Positions 1 to 12,120 of a DNA stretch of 64,000 bases are shown one piece after another. A program made the translations under genes and the position numbers. The DNA comes from Vicia villosa (lineage: Eukaryota; Streptophyta; Magnoliopsida; Fabales; Fabaceae), in contig NC_081183.1 of assembly GCF_029867415.1 (NCBI RefSeq), forward strand, positions 30,219,806-30,283,805, given 5' to 3'. The notes beneath the pieces were generated by a model, which was not told where the DNA came from, made no database searches, and saw nothing but the letters and a program-made list of their open reading frames with translations. Within the stretch, counting starts at the first letter, position 1. Each line of letters starts with the position of its first letter.

Positions 1-560
1 TCGCTTCCATGAACCTATTGTGAGGAAAGAACCGATCCAAGAACTTCTCTTCTAACTCGTTCCAATTTGTCATGACATTATTAGGTTGATCAAGGTACCA
101 TTCCTTAGCTTTTCCAATTAAGGAATGAGGAAAAAGTCTCCTGAACACCTGTTCTTCTTGGTCTTCCGGAGCACCAATTGTTCCGGCGATCTCGTAGAAC
201 TTTGTTAGATGAGTAAATGGATCCTCGTGATCTGCCCCTGTGAACGGATTTTGGTATAATAATTGAAGTAACCCCGTCTTCATTTCGGAGTTTCTTCCAT
301 TGGCCTGATCACGAGCAAATTGTGCATTGAGACGAGGGCTGTTAACACATGGCCCTCGAGCTGGAACATGAGGGATCTCTCCTGCCATTTCTCCCTCAAC
401 TAAGTTTTCAACCGGAGTTGAAGAAGAAGATGCCTCTTGTTGTTGCCTTCTTTCCCTAGCTAGTTGTCTCCTCCTACGAGTTTTGCTATTCTCTCTACGA
501 GCAGTCCTCTCAATCTCAGGATCAAAAAGGAGTTGATCTGTAGGTATACGTCCTCGCATA
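1..560 (-). CDS. gag: Ty3/gypsy gag polyprotein, N-terminal part (runs off window)
   Basis: Reading the minus strand from an ATG at 560 gives an open frame to the window edge (about 186 codons, no stop). It starts MRGRIPTDQLLFDPEIERTA, continues with an Arg-rich stretch, and reaches a retrotransposon gag region with the motifs NPFTGADHEDPFTHL, FPHSLIGKAKEWYLD and NNVMTNWNELEEKFLDRFFP. These match the retrotrans_gag domain of plant Ty3/gypsy elements, which forms the virus-like particle. The ATG lies about 130 bp inside a tRNA-Asp primer site and LTR, exactly where gag should begin. The uninterrupted frame suggests a fairly young copy. The Athila-like lineage is a guess from the N-terminus and primer site; pol lies outside the window. 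The protein would act in the cytoplasm during reverse transcription. Confidence 0.85.
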
Positions 561-690
561 AACTGTAATCTGAAAAACTAACCAAGCAAATTAACAAACA
601 CAAGGAAAATAAATTTAGAAACAAGAGATTAATTTATAAGACTCAATACAAAACAAACTATTGCAATGCTTGCAATATCTAAACAACAAT

Positions 691-707
691 CCCCGGCAAC
701 GGCGCCA
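691..707 (-). other. Primer-binding site, tRNA-Asp type
   Basis: On the minus strand this reads TGGCGCCGTTGCCGGGG, complementary to the 3' end of plant tRNA-Asp. It sits three bases inside the LTR end at 711 and upstream of gag, so it fixes the 5' LTR boundary and element orientation. Confidence 0.85.
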
Positions 708-710
708 TTT

Positions 711-1870
711 TGTTGAAAGAGTATTGTGGTGTACTTTTCGTTATTATCGTATCCACAGGGATTATTGCGATATCACCGCCGTTCTATAGCCTATTTTGTC
801 TTGAGTTAATGTTACTTTAGTTTTAGGTTTGCAAAAGATCATTCAATTTTAGTAGCAAAGAGTAAATTAATGAAAGTTCTAAGTTAAAGAAAATGTATCA
901 AGATTCGATTTCATCGACCTAAATTTGTATGTCTCCTTATAAATATACGTATATGAACATGGTAACGATCAACATAATTACGTATTGACGCCTATATCAT
1001 CCGTGTCCGCAATGATATAGTTAGATTTACCGTATTGTTTAACCGACGATTTCTCCATCCTTTAAACAATACAAATAACGTTTTAAAACCGATACTAAGT
1101 AAACATCAAACGCTAAATCCATGTCTGCAATTTATAGTTTGATAGATGATAAAGTTAGATCTAGATACAAATATTGATGTCTCAAACACTTATACCAAAG
1201 AAAAAGCTTTAATAAACAAACTAAACCATCTATATTGATCATCACTTGTTCATACACATATATTCACAAGAAAAACATACAAAAGGCTAGGAAGATTACA
1301 TCTTATCTCGATACAAAAGGGGTTTAGCTATCCATGAGAATGGTAGCTTGCTCAAGAAGTAAAGGATGAAGATCAACAAGCATCAAAGGCGATTAATCGA
1401 CGATCAAGGCTTCCAATCTTCAATTCTTAGTTTGCTACAGTGATTAGGGTTTTTGAGCTCTTAAGAAAAAGGTCCACACATCCAAAAATCAGAATTACTC
1501 TTTATATAGTAAAACCATTTTCTGTCCAGGGCGCGTCGCGCCCTCCAGCGCGCTTCGCGCCAATACACTTAAGAAATTAAACCGCCCATGCGCGTGACGC
1601 GCGCAACTCTCTGCTTTGAAGCTCCAAAAAATCTTGCCCAGGGCGCGACGCGCCCACATCTCCGCGCGACGCGCGCTTACTTCTGCCAGGCACTCTCTTG
1701 TCAAGCTCAAAACAAGCTCCAAACTTCCCCAAAATTGGCTAAAACCTACAAAATCATAACTAAAACACATATTAACATAAAATGAAAGCTTAATATTATA
1801 AACTATAAATAATTATCTAAAACTTCAGGGAATTGTACGAATACCCGATAAAAACGGTCGAAAGGTGCCA
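711..1870 (-). repeat. 5' LTR of the minus-strand Ty3/gypsy element
   Basis: The block starts TGTTGAAAGAG and ends AAGGTGCCA on the plus strand, so on the minus strand it has TG...CA ends. It abuts the primer site at 691-707. Length is 1160 bp. It contains two GC-rich islands (about 1530-1562 and 1589-1680) made of near-palindromic modules such as GGGCGCGTCGCGCCC inside an otherwise AT-rich LTR. The partner LTR lies outside the window, so the TSD cannot be checked; the 5 bp outside are TTAAT. Confidence 0.75.
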
Positions 1871-4190
1871 TTAATTAAACTAAATATAAACACAATTTGG
1901 CACCTAACAATCTACAAGATTTTGGCCAAGCTTTTAGCTAATAGATTAAAAGGTGTGATTGGTAACTTGATTTCTCCTAATCAAACCGCGTTCGTCCCGA
2001 ATAGAAACATGATGGACGGAGTTCTCTTGGTCAACGAGATTTTAGATTGGTCGAAGAGAAAGAAGACTAGTTGCGTGTTGCTAAAGGTCGATTTTGAGAA
2101 AGCCTACGACTCCGTCTCTTGGAACTATCTTAGGTTCATTTTGAAGAGGATGGGCTTTGGCAAGAAATGGATGTCTTGGATGGAAGCTTGCGTGTTCTCG
2201 AGTCACTTGTCCATCTTGGTTAATGGAAGTGCCACAAAAGAATTTTCGGCTCAAAGAGGATTACGTCAAGGAGACCCGTTGCCGCCTTTCCTCTTTGTTA
2301 TGGTCATGGAAGGTTTAACTTCTATTGTCAACAAATCGATCGAAGTGGGGGATTTTAAACCTTTTAGATACGGTGCAGCGGAGGGAGAGGTTGTCGACAT
2401 TATACAATTCGCGGACGATACCTTCATATTAGGAGAGCCATCTTGTGATAATCTTTGGAGCTTGAAAGTGATATTGAGAGCTTTCGAACTAGTGTCGGGG
2501 CTGAAAATCAATTTTAACAAAAGCAATGTTCTAGGAGTTAATGTGAGTGATTGGATTATGCATTCGGCTACTTCGTTCCTCGCTTGTAAAAAAGGTGGTT
2601 TTCCTTTTAAATTTCTAGGCATTTTGGTGGGTGCTAATCCTAGAAGAAAAAAGTCTTGGAAGGATCTTATTTCAAACATCAAAAAGAGATTATCTTCTTG
2701 GAAAGGGAGGAATATTTCTATAGGGGGAAGGTTGACTCTAATTAACTCGGTTATTAACGCTATTCCAACTTTCTCCTTATCTTTCTTTAAAGCGCCGAAG
2801 AAGATCATTCAAGAAATAAGAGAGATTCAAAGCAATTTTTTGTGGAACGGTGATGCGAATAAAAGGAGTATTCATTGGGCTAGATGGGAGATTGTGTGCA
2901 AGCCAAAGGATAAAGGAGTTTTAGGGATTAGGGACGTGAGCGACATGAACAAAGCGCTTCTTCTCAAAAGGAAATGGCGCATTCTTACGGAGAAAGAAAC
3001 TATTTGGAGGAGATTCATTGATTTAAGATACTTTAATCCAAAACTCAAGGTGCAAGCGAATTTCGGAGATTCCCTTACTCATAATGACTCTTTATGGTGG
3101 AGAGATGTCATGAGTAACAATGTAAACATAGGAGGTTTGGAGGAAGGCTTCTCAAGTCTTGTCAAATGTCGTATGGGAAACGGAAAAAACACGCTGTTTT
3201 GGGATAGTTCTTGGTTGGGTAATCAATCAATTCGAGTCTCTTTTCCAGATTTGTACGACTTTTCATCAAATAAACTAGCTTCGGTAGAGGATTTCTTTCA
3301 GGCTCAGGGAGAATATCAACATTGGAATACTCAGGGGTTGTTCAGTGTTTTTTCTGATATCCTGCAGGGTCCGGTTCTGCATGAGGCCACTCAGTCTCAG
3401 TCGATGCCTGCTCCCAGCAGTGTCTCTATGCTTAGCCAGTGGAGGGAGTTGCAGGTCATGTTGCAGCCGATAGTGTTGGATAGGGAGGAAGAGGACGAGT
3501 TTGAATGGATCTTGAATTCAAGTGGCGTGTTCACAGTATCTTCTATTTCTCGGCAGGTGGAGGAAGCCAAAGAATCTGCTTGGTATCCTAATACAGTCAG
3601 ATTGATGAATGTTGTGTGGTCTCTGAAAATTCCGATCCGCATTCAGGTTTTTTCTTGGAGACTTCTCGCGGGAAACTTCCTGTTAAAGACCAGCTGTTCC
3701 GTAGGGGAGTCTCAAATATTTCTTCGCCTGCTTGCTTGTTTTGCGAGGACCACCCGGAGTCTCTTAATCATTTGTTTTTCGAATGCACGGCGGCCATAAC
3801 TATTTGGCGCAAGATTTTCGTCTGGCTGGGAGCAGACTCTCTTTTGTCTTTGGCAGAGTTCATGGATTTTGGTACCATCCTTGACAAGGTCAAGAGGGTT
3901 AGCTTCAAAGACAAGATTCTCTCTATTTGGATTGCAACAAATTGGAGTATTTGGTGTATGAGAAACACCATGGTGTTTGATAACAAACCTTATAGTTTCA
4001 ATTGGGTCTATAATAATGTTATTTTTTCTTCTTGGAGGTGGTTGTTCTCAAGCCAAGCTTTACCCAATTTTTATGATTGGTATAAGGCTCCCTTAGTTGG
4101 CTTTTGATCCGTTTTCTTTAGGGTCGTTCTATTTGTAAGGGTTGCACCCTTAGTGCATTTCATATAATCAATTGCTTATTGAAAAAAAAA
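1871..4190 (+). pseudogene. L1-type LINE, 5'-truncated and frameshifted ORF2 (reverse transcriptase)
   Basis: LINE ORF2 encodes the endonuclease/reverse transcriptase that copies the element by target-primed reverse transcription in the nucleus. Similarity starts near 1905 (IYKILAKLLANRLKGV), continues through RT motifs VDFEKAYDSV and QRGLRQGDPL and the catalytic FADD box (2408-2419), to the zf-RVT region. The first frame stays open to 3799. The zf-RVT motif (LPVKDQLFRRGV, C-x2-C, H-x4-C) continues in another frame from about 3665 to 4107, so a single-base indel near 3660-3670 broke the ORF. The endonuclease half is absent. The 3' end is a short tail and an A-run near 4181-4190. No C-terminal RNase H is present, unlike the LINE at 27187-28464. 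The first 34 bases (1871-1904) do not look like LINE coding sequence, so the true left junction is uncertain. Confidence 0.85.
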
Positions 4191-4344
4191 CATATTTAAC
4201 CCGAATATATATATATATTTTAATTATTTATATATTATTTTAAAAATTATTGTATTTTGGATTAAAAATTATTTAAAATAAATATAGTAAATACATAAAT
4301 AATGAAAAATAACATATTTTCTCGTGTTTGGATTCCTACATTAT

Positions 4345-4990
<646 letters not shown>

Positions 4991-5090
4991 GTATATTCCA
5001 TATTAAATTTTAATTAATAAAGATATCTTCTACATGGAAGTATTTGTTAAAAAGAAGGGTTTTATGGATATTTACTGATAGTGTAAAATA

Positions 5091-5205
5091 GTTTTACACT
5101 GTCATCTAATAAAAACCATCAATTTACTATGTCATTAAAAAATATTTTAAAATAAAAAAATGATTTAATTAGATACATGGTTGTGATTGGTTGACAGTAT
5201 AAAAC
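5091..5205. repeat. Small inverted-repeat element (MITE-like)
   Basis: The left arm 5091-5120 (TTTTACACTGTCATCTAAT...) matches the reverse complement of the right arm 5176-5205 (TTTTATACTGTCAACCAAT...) over about 28 bp with a few mismatches. The spacer is AT-rich and non-coding. No clear TSD; the element may extend a few tens of bases on each side. Confidence 0.5.
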
Positions 5206-5308
5206 TCAGTGCATCATCCATTTTCTCTAAAAAGAAAATGGTAATAGATAATATATCTATTTTGTTTTCATTTTGATTAAATTGGAATAGAAACTGCTAT
5301 GAAGTTAT

Positions 5309-6040
<732 letters not shown>

Positions 6041-6694
6041 TCTTCAATAATACATTTTTATTTTCGTCTCCCACATTCATCGTCACCGTCTTCACCCCCA
6101 TAATATCTCACATTCCCACGCTGCAAAATTTCTCACCCAAAAAACCCAACACCACCACCGTCTTCACCCCAACACCACCACCGTCTTCACCCCCAACACC
6201 ATTGTCTTCGGTACTCACCATCAAACCACCGAAAATCTCAGTCTCTCTCTCTTTTTCCCTAAAAATCATTGTTTTCAGTTCAGCTTAATTCCATTTTTCT
6301 GCAAATCAACACATCAAAACAGCTTGTAATGCCTTGTTGGATTTGTCTATCACCACCTTCGCTCAACAACAACTTCTCAATTTCGAAGCAATACACAAAT
6401 TAATGTAAGTTATTGCACTTAATTTTAGGGTTTGTTTGATTTCACTTATTTGAACTCATCTATTTGCCTAAGCTGTTGCAATATATATTCATAATCTCTT
6501 TAGGATAGTTTATGAAAACCAATTGTAGCTTATATGAAAATAGTTTAACTGTATTTTATTTTGTGTAATTGAATTTTAGATTTGTTTGGATGTTGTTTTC
6601 TAATCACGTTGTTGGTTGAAGCATTAACAGAGCTTTTAAAGAAGTTCTGTAATTCAATTGAAGCTGATGGAAAAATAAGCAAGGTACTTAAGCA

Positions 6695-7007
6695 TAAGTG
6701 ACAAGGTTTTGCACTGTGTCATGTTTCCTCTAAAATGCTCATCCATGATCTTTCTAGTTTCTACAACATTTTGATTGTGATTACTTTATCGTTTTGTTGT
6801 TTGAGTTGGATTTGGTTTTGGGTTGATAATAAAAATTGCATTTTTTTTAGGAGGGTGACAGAAGAAGCTCCAACAAAATCTGTACCTTTTAGGAGTTCTT
6901 CAAAGAAAAGTGGAGCAGCAGAAGTTCATAATTTGTTTGAAAAGGTTTGTGTTTTGTTTTTGTTTATTGATGTTTGATGATTTTTAGTGTTTCTTATGGA
7001 ATGGATT
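6695..7007 (+). pseudogene. Captured bHLH gene fragment, copy 1
   Basis: A typical polypyrimidine/AG acceptor precedes an exon encoding TEEAPTKSVPFRSSSKKSG and then AAEVHNLFEK, followed by a GTTTGTG donor. This is the stretch just before and into the basic region of group VII bHLH transcription factors (PIF, SPATULA, ALCATRAZ), whose hallmark is AAEVHNLSE. In the source gene this region contacts E-/G-box DNA. Here it is an isolated exon with flanking intron sequence inside a CACTA transposon, so it cannot make a working factor. The same 0.31-kb block recurs at 7588-7913 with scattered differences. Assignment to a single host gene (SPT/ALC versus PIF) is not possible by eye. Confidence 0.7.
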
Positions 7008-7030
7008 TTTACTGCTTTGGTTTTTTGCAG

Positions 7031-7159
7031 GCAGCTTTTCTCTCCCAGTTGCTTAAGTACTCTTTATTGTGTTCTTCAACTTTGTTTGTGAAGAGACCAG
7101 ATAGCTCTTGGTTTAGATACCGAGAAGTAAAAAAGTTGGCATCTCTTTCAGGAATTTAG
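7031..7159 (+). other. Exon-like segment of unknown origin inside the CACTA
   Basis: Directly after bHLH copy 1 comes a strong acceptor (TTTTTTGCAG at about 7022-7031) and an open segment reading AAFLSQLLKYSLL..., then LFVKRPDSSWFRYREVKKL and ending ASLSGI before TAG at 7157-7159. I do not recognise the protein. It may be another captured host exon or a chance open stretch. It interrupts the bHLH gene order (copy 2 instead continues with the next bHLH exon). Confidence 0.3.
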
Positions 7160-7587
7160 CTAAGGGTATGAATGTTCATTTTTGTATGTGTCTTTATTTT
7201 CTACTGCTGCAGCTTATGTGCCTTTATTTTCCTGAGCTTATGTGCTAATTTGTTGCAAAGTATCTTATTTGTTGAAGATTTGGCATGCTGCTCATGTATC
7301 CTCTACAACCTACAATGTTTTAACCCAATTGTTTCAAAAAACACTGCAGATTTCAGTATGAGTACTAGTTTATAAACAACATCACCAAACATTTCAAACA
7401 CCTCAATGAGTTTCAATGCGCCACATACTATTTCATTATATATTTTGCTATTGAAACTTCCTGCATAATCATAAAAAACAAAAATGTATTTTTTAATGAG
7501 CAATTTTGTATGTTGGACTTCATGGTTCAATGAAATAGAACCATGGTGAAATGCTGGTGTGCATTAGTTGGCTTCAGTCCCTAAGCT

Positions 7588-8137
7588 TAAGTGACAAGGT
7601 ATTACATTGTGTCATGTTTCCTCTAAAATGCTCATCCATGATCTTTCTAGTTTTTACAAAATTTTGATTATGATTACTTTGTCATTTTGTTGTTTGGTTG
7701 GGATTTGGTTTTGGGTTGATAATAAAAATTGCATTTTTTTAGGAGGGTGTTGAAGTATTGACAGAAGAAGCTCCAACAAAATCTGTACCTTCTAGGAGTT
7801 CTTCAAAGAGAAGTGGAGCAGCAAAAGTTCATAATTTATTTGAAAAGGTTTGTGTTTTGTTTTTGTTTATTGATGTTTGATGATTTTTAGTGTTGCTTAT
7901 GGAATGGATTTTTCTGGGATTTGATGAGTAGAGAAAGAGTAGGATCAATGAGAAAATGAAGGCTTTACAAAATCTAATACCTAATTCTAACATGCTGCAT
8001 ATGTTTTTTTTAACCTTTGGTTTCTAGTGTGTGTCTATTTAACTTTTAGTTCATTATTATATTGTTATTCTTACTGTTGTGGATTGTTTCCATGTGTGTG
8101 TGACAGATCTGTTACACAGCTAGATGAAGCTATTGAA
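7588..8137 (+). pseudogene. Captured bHLH gene fragment, copy 2, three exons (SPATULA/ALCATRAZ/PIF-like)
   Basis: Exon A (about 7742-7846) encodes GVEVLTEEAPTKSVPSRSSS, then KRSGAAKVHNLFEK, ending at a GTTTGTG donor. Exon B (about 7930-7991) follows an AG acceptor and reads RERVGSMRKMKALQNLIPNSN; exon C (8120-8137) reads LDEAIE before a TAA. Together these track the basic-helix-loop-helix order of group VII bHLH factors (basic region, KMKALQ helix 1, LIPNSN loop, LDEAIE helix 2), with small indels and the key basic Arg residues damaged. Introns are kept, so the capture was of genomic DNA, as in CACTA transduplication. The first 0.33 kb duplicates 6695-7007. Non-functional as a protein, though a transcript could in principle act on the donor gene. 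Confidence 0.75.
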
Positions 8138-8732
8138 TAAAAAATGTTAACAAAAATGCTAAGTAACATATTTTAAAATGAGGATTACTATGATGATGGG
8201 GATTACTATTATTCTAAATGATTAATACATTGATTACTATTATTCTAAAATGATTAATTCATTGATTAGTTCATTTAGAAAATGCATTTCTTTCTTACCC
8301 TACTTATTTCTTAAAGGGTTCTTGGTACTCTGTTTTGTACAATGCAATGTTGTTCATATTTTGATGCACACGCTGAATGAATTTTTTAAGGTATTAGTTT
8401 TTCAATTGTGTAAGCTAATGTGTATTTAGTGTGAATTTATTGAGAAGAGGGAATTTAATTATCTAGCTATGGTTTTTAATTTTTCTTATACTCTTAAGTG
8501 TGAAACTATTTTAATGTTCAATGGAATTTAAACATTATAGAAATTAAATATCTAAAATAAAAACCTATAAAAAAATGTTTACAATAATGACTTGACATCT
8601 CCTTTCTTTGATGGATATGTCATTTATGGATAGTCTCTCGTGCCTTGCTATAATTGACCAAAATTCCCGATTTGGTCAATTGATTAAAATGTTGTGATTA
8701 TTATAATGGATACGATATTGTAAACTTGCAGT

Positions 8733-10547
8733 ATGGAAAATTACAAGTTCTATCGGAGTTGGATGTACGATCGTATGTATGCTGGGAGACGAGGACTTAA
8801 ACCACTTTTTGAGGAAGGAGTTCAATTGTTTATTACATGGGCATTTGATCAACGTAGAGCATCAGAAAGGGGTGCCGCTAATCATAGAGCCGGAAGCATT
8901 AGTATTGCTGATCATGCTGAACGGATGGTAATATATTTTCATCTCACTACTTTTTTTAAATTATATTCTTAATTGTGTTATATTTTTATTGGAGTTCTAT
9001 GTGTATTAGGCCGTGGCTAAGAGAAGAACTCCATTGATGCAAGAGCTTCACGAGAGGACTTATCGGGGAAGAGATGGAGAGTATTGCGACGACTGTGCTA
9101 GAGATACTCAAGTAAGATGATATTAGTATTTTTTCTCTTTGTGTTAATTTAGATCTCTGGTTAATTTTACTTCCCATTAGAGATAAAAATTACAATTATT
9201 TATAATGTTAAGCAATGATCTGGTTTGGAAATAGTTGTGTTGTCTTGTAATCTGGTCTGGTCATCAACATCAGTGGTAAGATTTTGGTTTTGGTGATGAT
9301 TATGATGCAGAGTAGTAGAATGTGAGTGGTTTGGAAATATGTATGTAAGGTGTGCCAAAACAGAATCCTTATGGTGTGCTAAAACATAAGCCTTATAGTG
9401 AGTTATATATGTTGAATCTATAGGGTATTAGTCTGAAGCTATAGGAACTTAGTGTGTGCTTAATTATTAGGTCCGCCCTGTTTCATTCAAATATATAATT
9501 TCAAAAAATATATCATTTTTAAAAAAAAGAGTGTTTCCAATACAGTGCCAGTGAGAAAAAAAAAAGTGTTTCCAATATGTATGAATGATTAACATGAGCC
9601 ATAACACAATATGCTAAAGTCATTTCTTATTTCTTACTATTTCTAGGTGACAATTTTTCAAATAGCTACTGTACAACAAAATTGCATTCTATATTATGTA
9701 CATGGAGTTGAAAACACTTTATATTTGCATAATATAATGACCAACTTAAAAATAGTTTATCAACTCAAAATTGGAGGAAGTATATGAATTTAAAAATGAA
9801 AAATTTGAGACTGTTTGGTAGATTTTGAGACTCTGCTAAGAAATTAGTAATTTGGTAGTTAGCATGATGTATTGGAGTGAATGGTGGTAGTATGTGCATA
9901 TGTAAATGTTGTTTTTGTTTTTGCATACTGGACATAAATGTTATTTTCTATTACTATTTTTTATTTTATTTAATTTATTTACGTATTTGTAGGCGGAGTA
10001 CCAAAGGTTGAAGGTGGAGCTTTTAGCTAAACATCCTGAGTTAGGTGGTCGACGGGGGCGACATCCTCTTGATCCAGCTATTGATTAACATTTGTAGTTG
10101 AAAGCAAGTAAGGGAAAGAATAGAAATGGAAAAATTGATGCTACTGGACCTTTAACTGGCAACTACAAAAAAGGGGATAGGTGTTCTTTATTTAGGAGAA
10201 TTGCAAACGGGCAAGGGTCTTCATGTCCTCCAACATTAACCCCTGAAATAACTGAAACAATTAGACAACTAGCTCAGAGTGAAGCAGCACGTGGAAATGA
10301 AACATTGAGAAAAAAACAAACGGAGTTGGAGGAAGCATTGAGACTTTCACAAGAGCAAATGATGCTTACACAACAACAAATTCAACAACAAGTGCAACAA
10401 CAAATACAACAACAAATGCAACAAATCCAACAACTATTTCAACACCAATATGGTGGTGGTGGATTTGGAGCGGTTGGTAACCAGGGAGTGGTAGACGAGA
10501 ATGATGAAGTAAACAAAAATAACGCGGACATCCCAGATCCTCAGTGA
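8733..10547 (+). pseudogene. CACTA accessory gene: Transpos_assoc N-terminus fused to a Ptta/En-Spm-type (Transposase_24-like) protein
   Basis: Three exons with good splice sites can be read: 8733-8927, 9010-9111 and 9993-10547, joined in phase 0. Exon 1 begins MENYKFYRSWMYDRM, then GRRGLKPLFEEGVQLFI, the start of the Transpos_assoc domain normally at the N-terminus of the TNP2 transposase. It then switches to NHRAGSISIADHAERM. Exon 2 (LHERTYRGRDGEYCDD) resembles the plant Ptta/En/Spm accessory family. Exon 3 ends in a Gln-rich coiled coil (QQQIQQQVQQQIQQQMQQIQ) and an acidic tail. Two in-frame stops, TAA at 10086 and TAG at 10095, cut the frame. The missing middle suggests an internal deletion that joined the front of TNP2 to the accessory gene. 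Related intact proteins bind subterminal repeats. Confidence 0.65.
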
Positions 10548-10652
10548 ATATTATTTTGAATTTAAATATTTTAGATTAATTATAAATTTCTTTATATTAA
10601 GTATGAATTTAAATAATTAGAATTAATTATAAACTTGCATTTTAAATTTTTT

Positions 10653-10814
10653 TTGAATTTAAATTATTTATTATATTTATATTATTCTAAATATTAATTT
10701 TAATATTTAGAATAATATAAATATATATTTTTATTGAATTTAAATTATTTATTATATTTATATTATTCTAAATATTAATTTTAATATTTAGAATAATATA
10801 AATATATATTTTAT
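10653..10814. repeat. Two tandem copies of an 81-bp palindromic unit
   Basis: Units at 10653-10733 and 10734-10814 are almost identical. Each contains a long AT-rich inverted repeat (ATTTATATTATTCTAAATATTAA and its complement), so both strands could fold into hairpins. They lie just 3' of the accessory gene. Confidence 0.85.
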
Positions 10815-10839
10815 TATTATCTGCGTTACATTTTGCGTA

Positions 10840-11227
10840 GTGCATGTTACATGGTATCTTAAAATATTTGCCAAGTGAATTTCACCTTGCAAGTTTTTGA
10901 ATATTCAAATATAGCTAGGTGAAATTCACCCCGCAAATCCCCTAACACTGCTCTGACTCAATTGTTATACCTGCTCTGAACGAAACTGTCACATGGAACG
11001 AAGTTCGGTGAGAAGTCTTGGAAAGCGTGTTTGCGGGGTGTTTTTTACCTGGCAATGTTGCGGGGTGAAAACCACCTGGAAAAGTTGCGGGGTGTTAATC
11101 CCCTTGCAAATATTTGCGTCTAACATTTTTGCAGGGTAAACAACTCACCTCGCAATTACGGTGTTGCAGGGTGATTTTTGCTTTTGCGAGGTGAATTTCA
11201 GCTGGCTAATTGCAGTTTTTTGTAGTG
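10840..11227. repeat. CACTA right subterminal repeat region
   Basis: At least ten variants of TTGCGGGGTG / CACCTCGCAA lie in both orientations (for example near 10883, 10928, 11031, 11058, 11086, 11150, 11164, 11185), ending at the TIR TTTTTTGTAGTG. Confidence 0.75.
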
Positions 11228-11230
11228 TAT

Positions 11231-12120
11231 GAAACCGTCTATTTGTGGACTACCCTATATTACCATATATATGCAACAATTTTCAAAAATCAATATGTGT
11301 AATGGACATTTATCACGCTCATCTCATCTTTGCCACTAATGAATTCTCTCTCTATCATAATTCTCACCAATTAATCGGATATAGAGAAGACAAAATATCT
11401 CACAATTCCCACTTATAAAATGCATATTAAATGATCACGAGTATATTCATTACAATTACAAATCAAAAATATGATGGAAATAAAAACTGAAAAGGAAATA
11501 ACAAATAACGAACATTTTTACGAAGTAGCAGTGAGGACATTACATTACTCAATATAAAATACAATACAATTATATACAAACCAACCCACCCCCACTGCCT
11601 ACAACAGCTTATTTTAAGAAAAATATAATATTGACACTGCATTCTTCTATATACAACGCAATACAATTATATACAAAGTACCACTGCATACACCAGCTTT
11701 TTCAATATGCAAGCTGACGAGGCAGTAGATGATGCTGGAGAATCAACATTCTAAGTTGAACGACTTGTAAGTCTTTAGGTCATTCAGTATTATACTGACA
11801 ATTGAGCTAAGAGAAGCCATACCTTGTACGCTAGGGCATAAAAGACTTATGATTTCCAACCAAATCCTTTTAGAACTTTATTTTGGGATCTGTTTCTACA
11901 CGAAATACATCTCCACTGAGAAAAAAACTGTTAAAGACAGGCTGAACATATACTTGGTATCCTCCTAATTTATGGAGAAACCTATATCTTTTTTGAAATT
12001 CTGGTGTAGCGGACCTAGATGTCGTAAAGGATGTCGAGACATCAGGTCTGTCATGCAAAAAACATGCAAGATATAAATAGTTTCGCAAAGTACTAATAAG
12101 TAAAGAACACAATCCATTGT
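11231..12120. other. No gene recognised
   Basis: AT-rich DNA with short open stretches on both strands and no recognisable domain or element end. It may be the interior or far end of the gypsy LTR remnant that follows. Confidence 0.4.

Noticed and set aside
2266..2808. 180-codon minus-strand open frame
   Set aside because: Lies wholly antisense to the LINE reverse transcriptase and has no protein similarity I recognise; a shadow of the real frame.
6735..6977. Possible intact host gene around the bHLH exons
   Set aside because: The exons are isolated, damaged and lie inside a CACTA with perfect TSD; a captured fragment explains them better.
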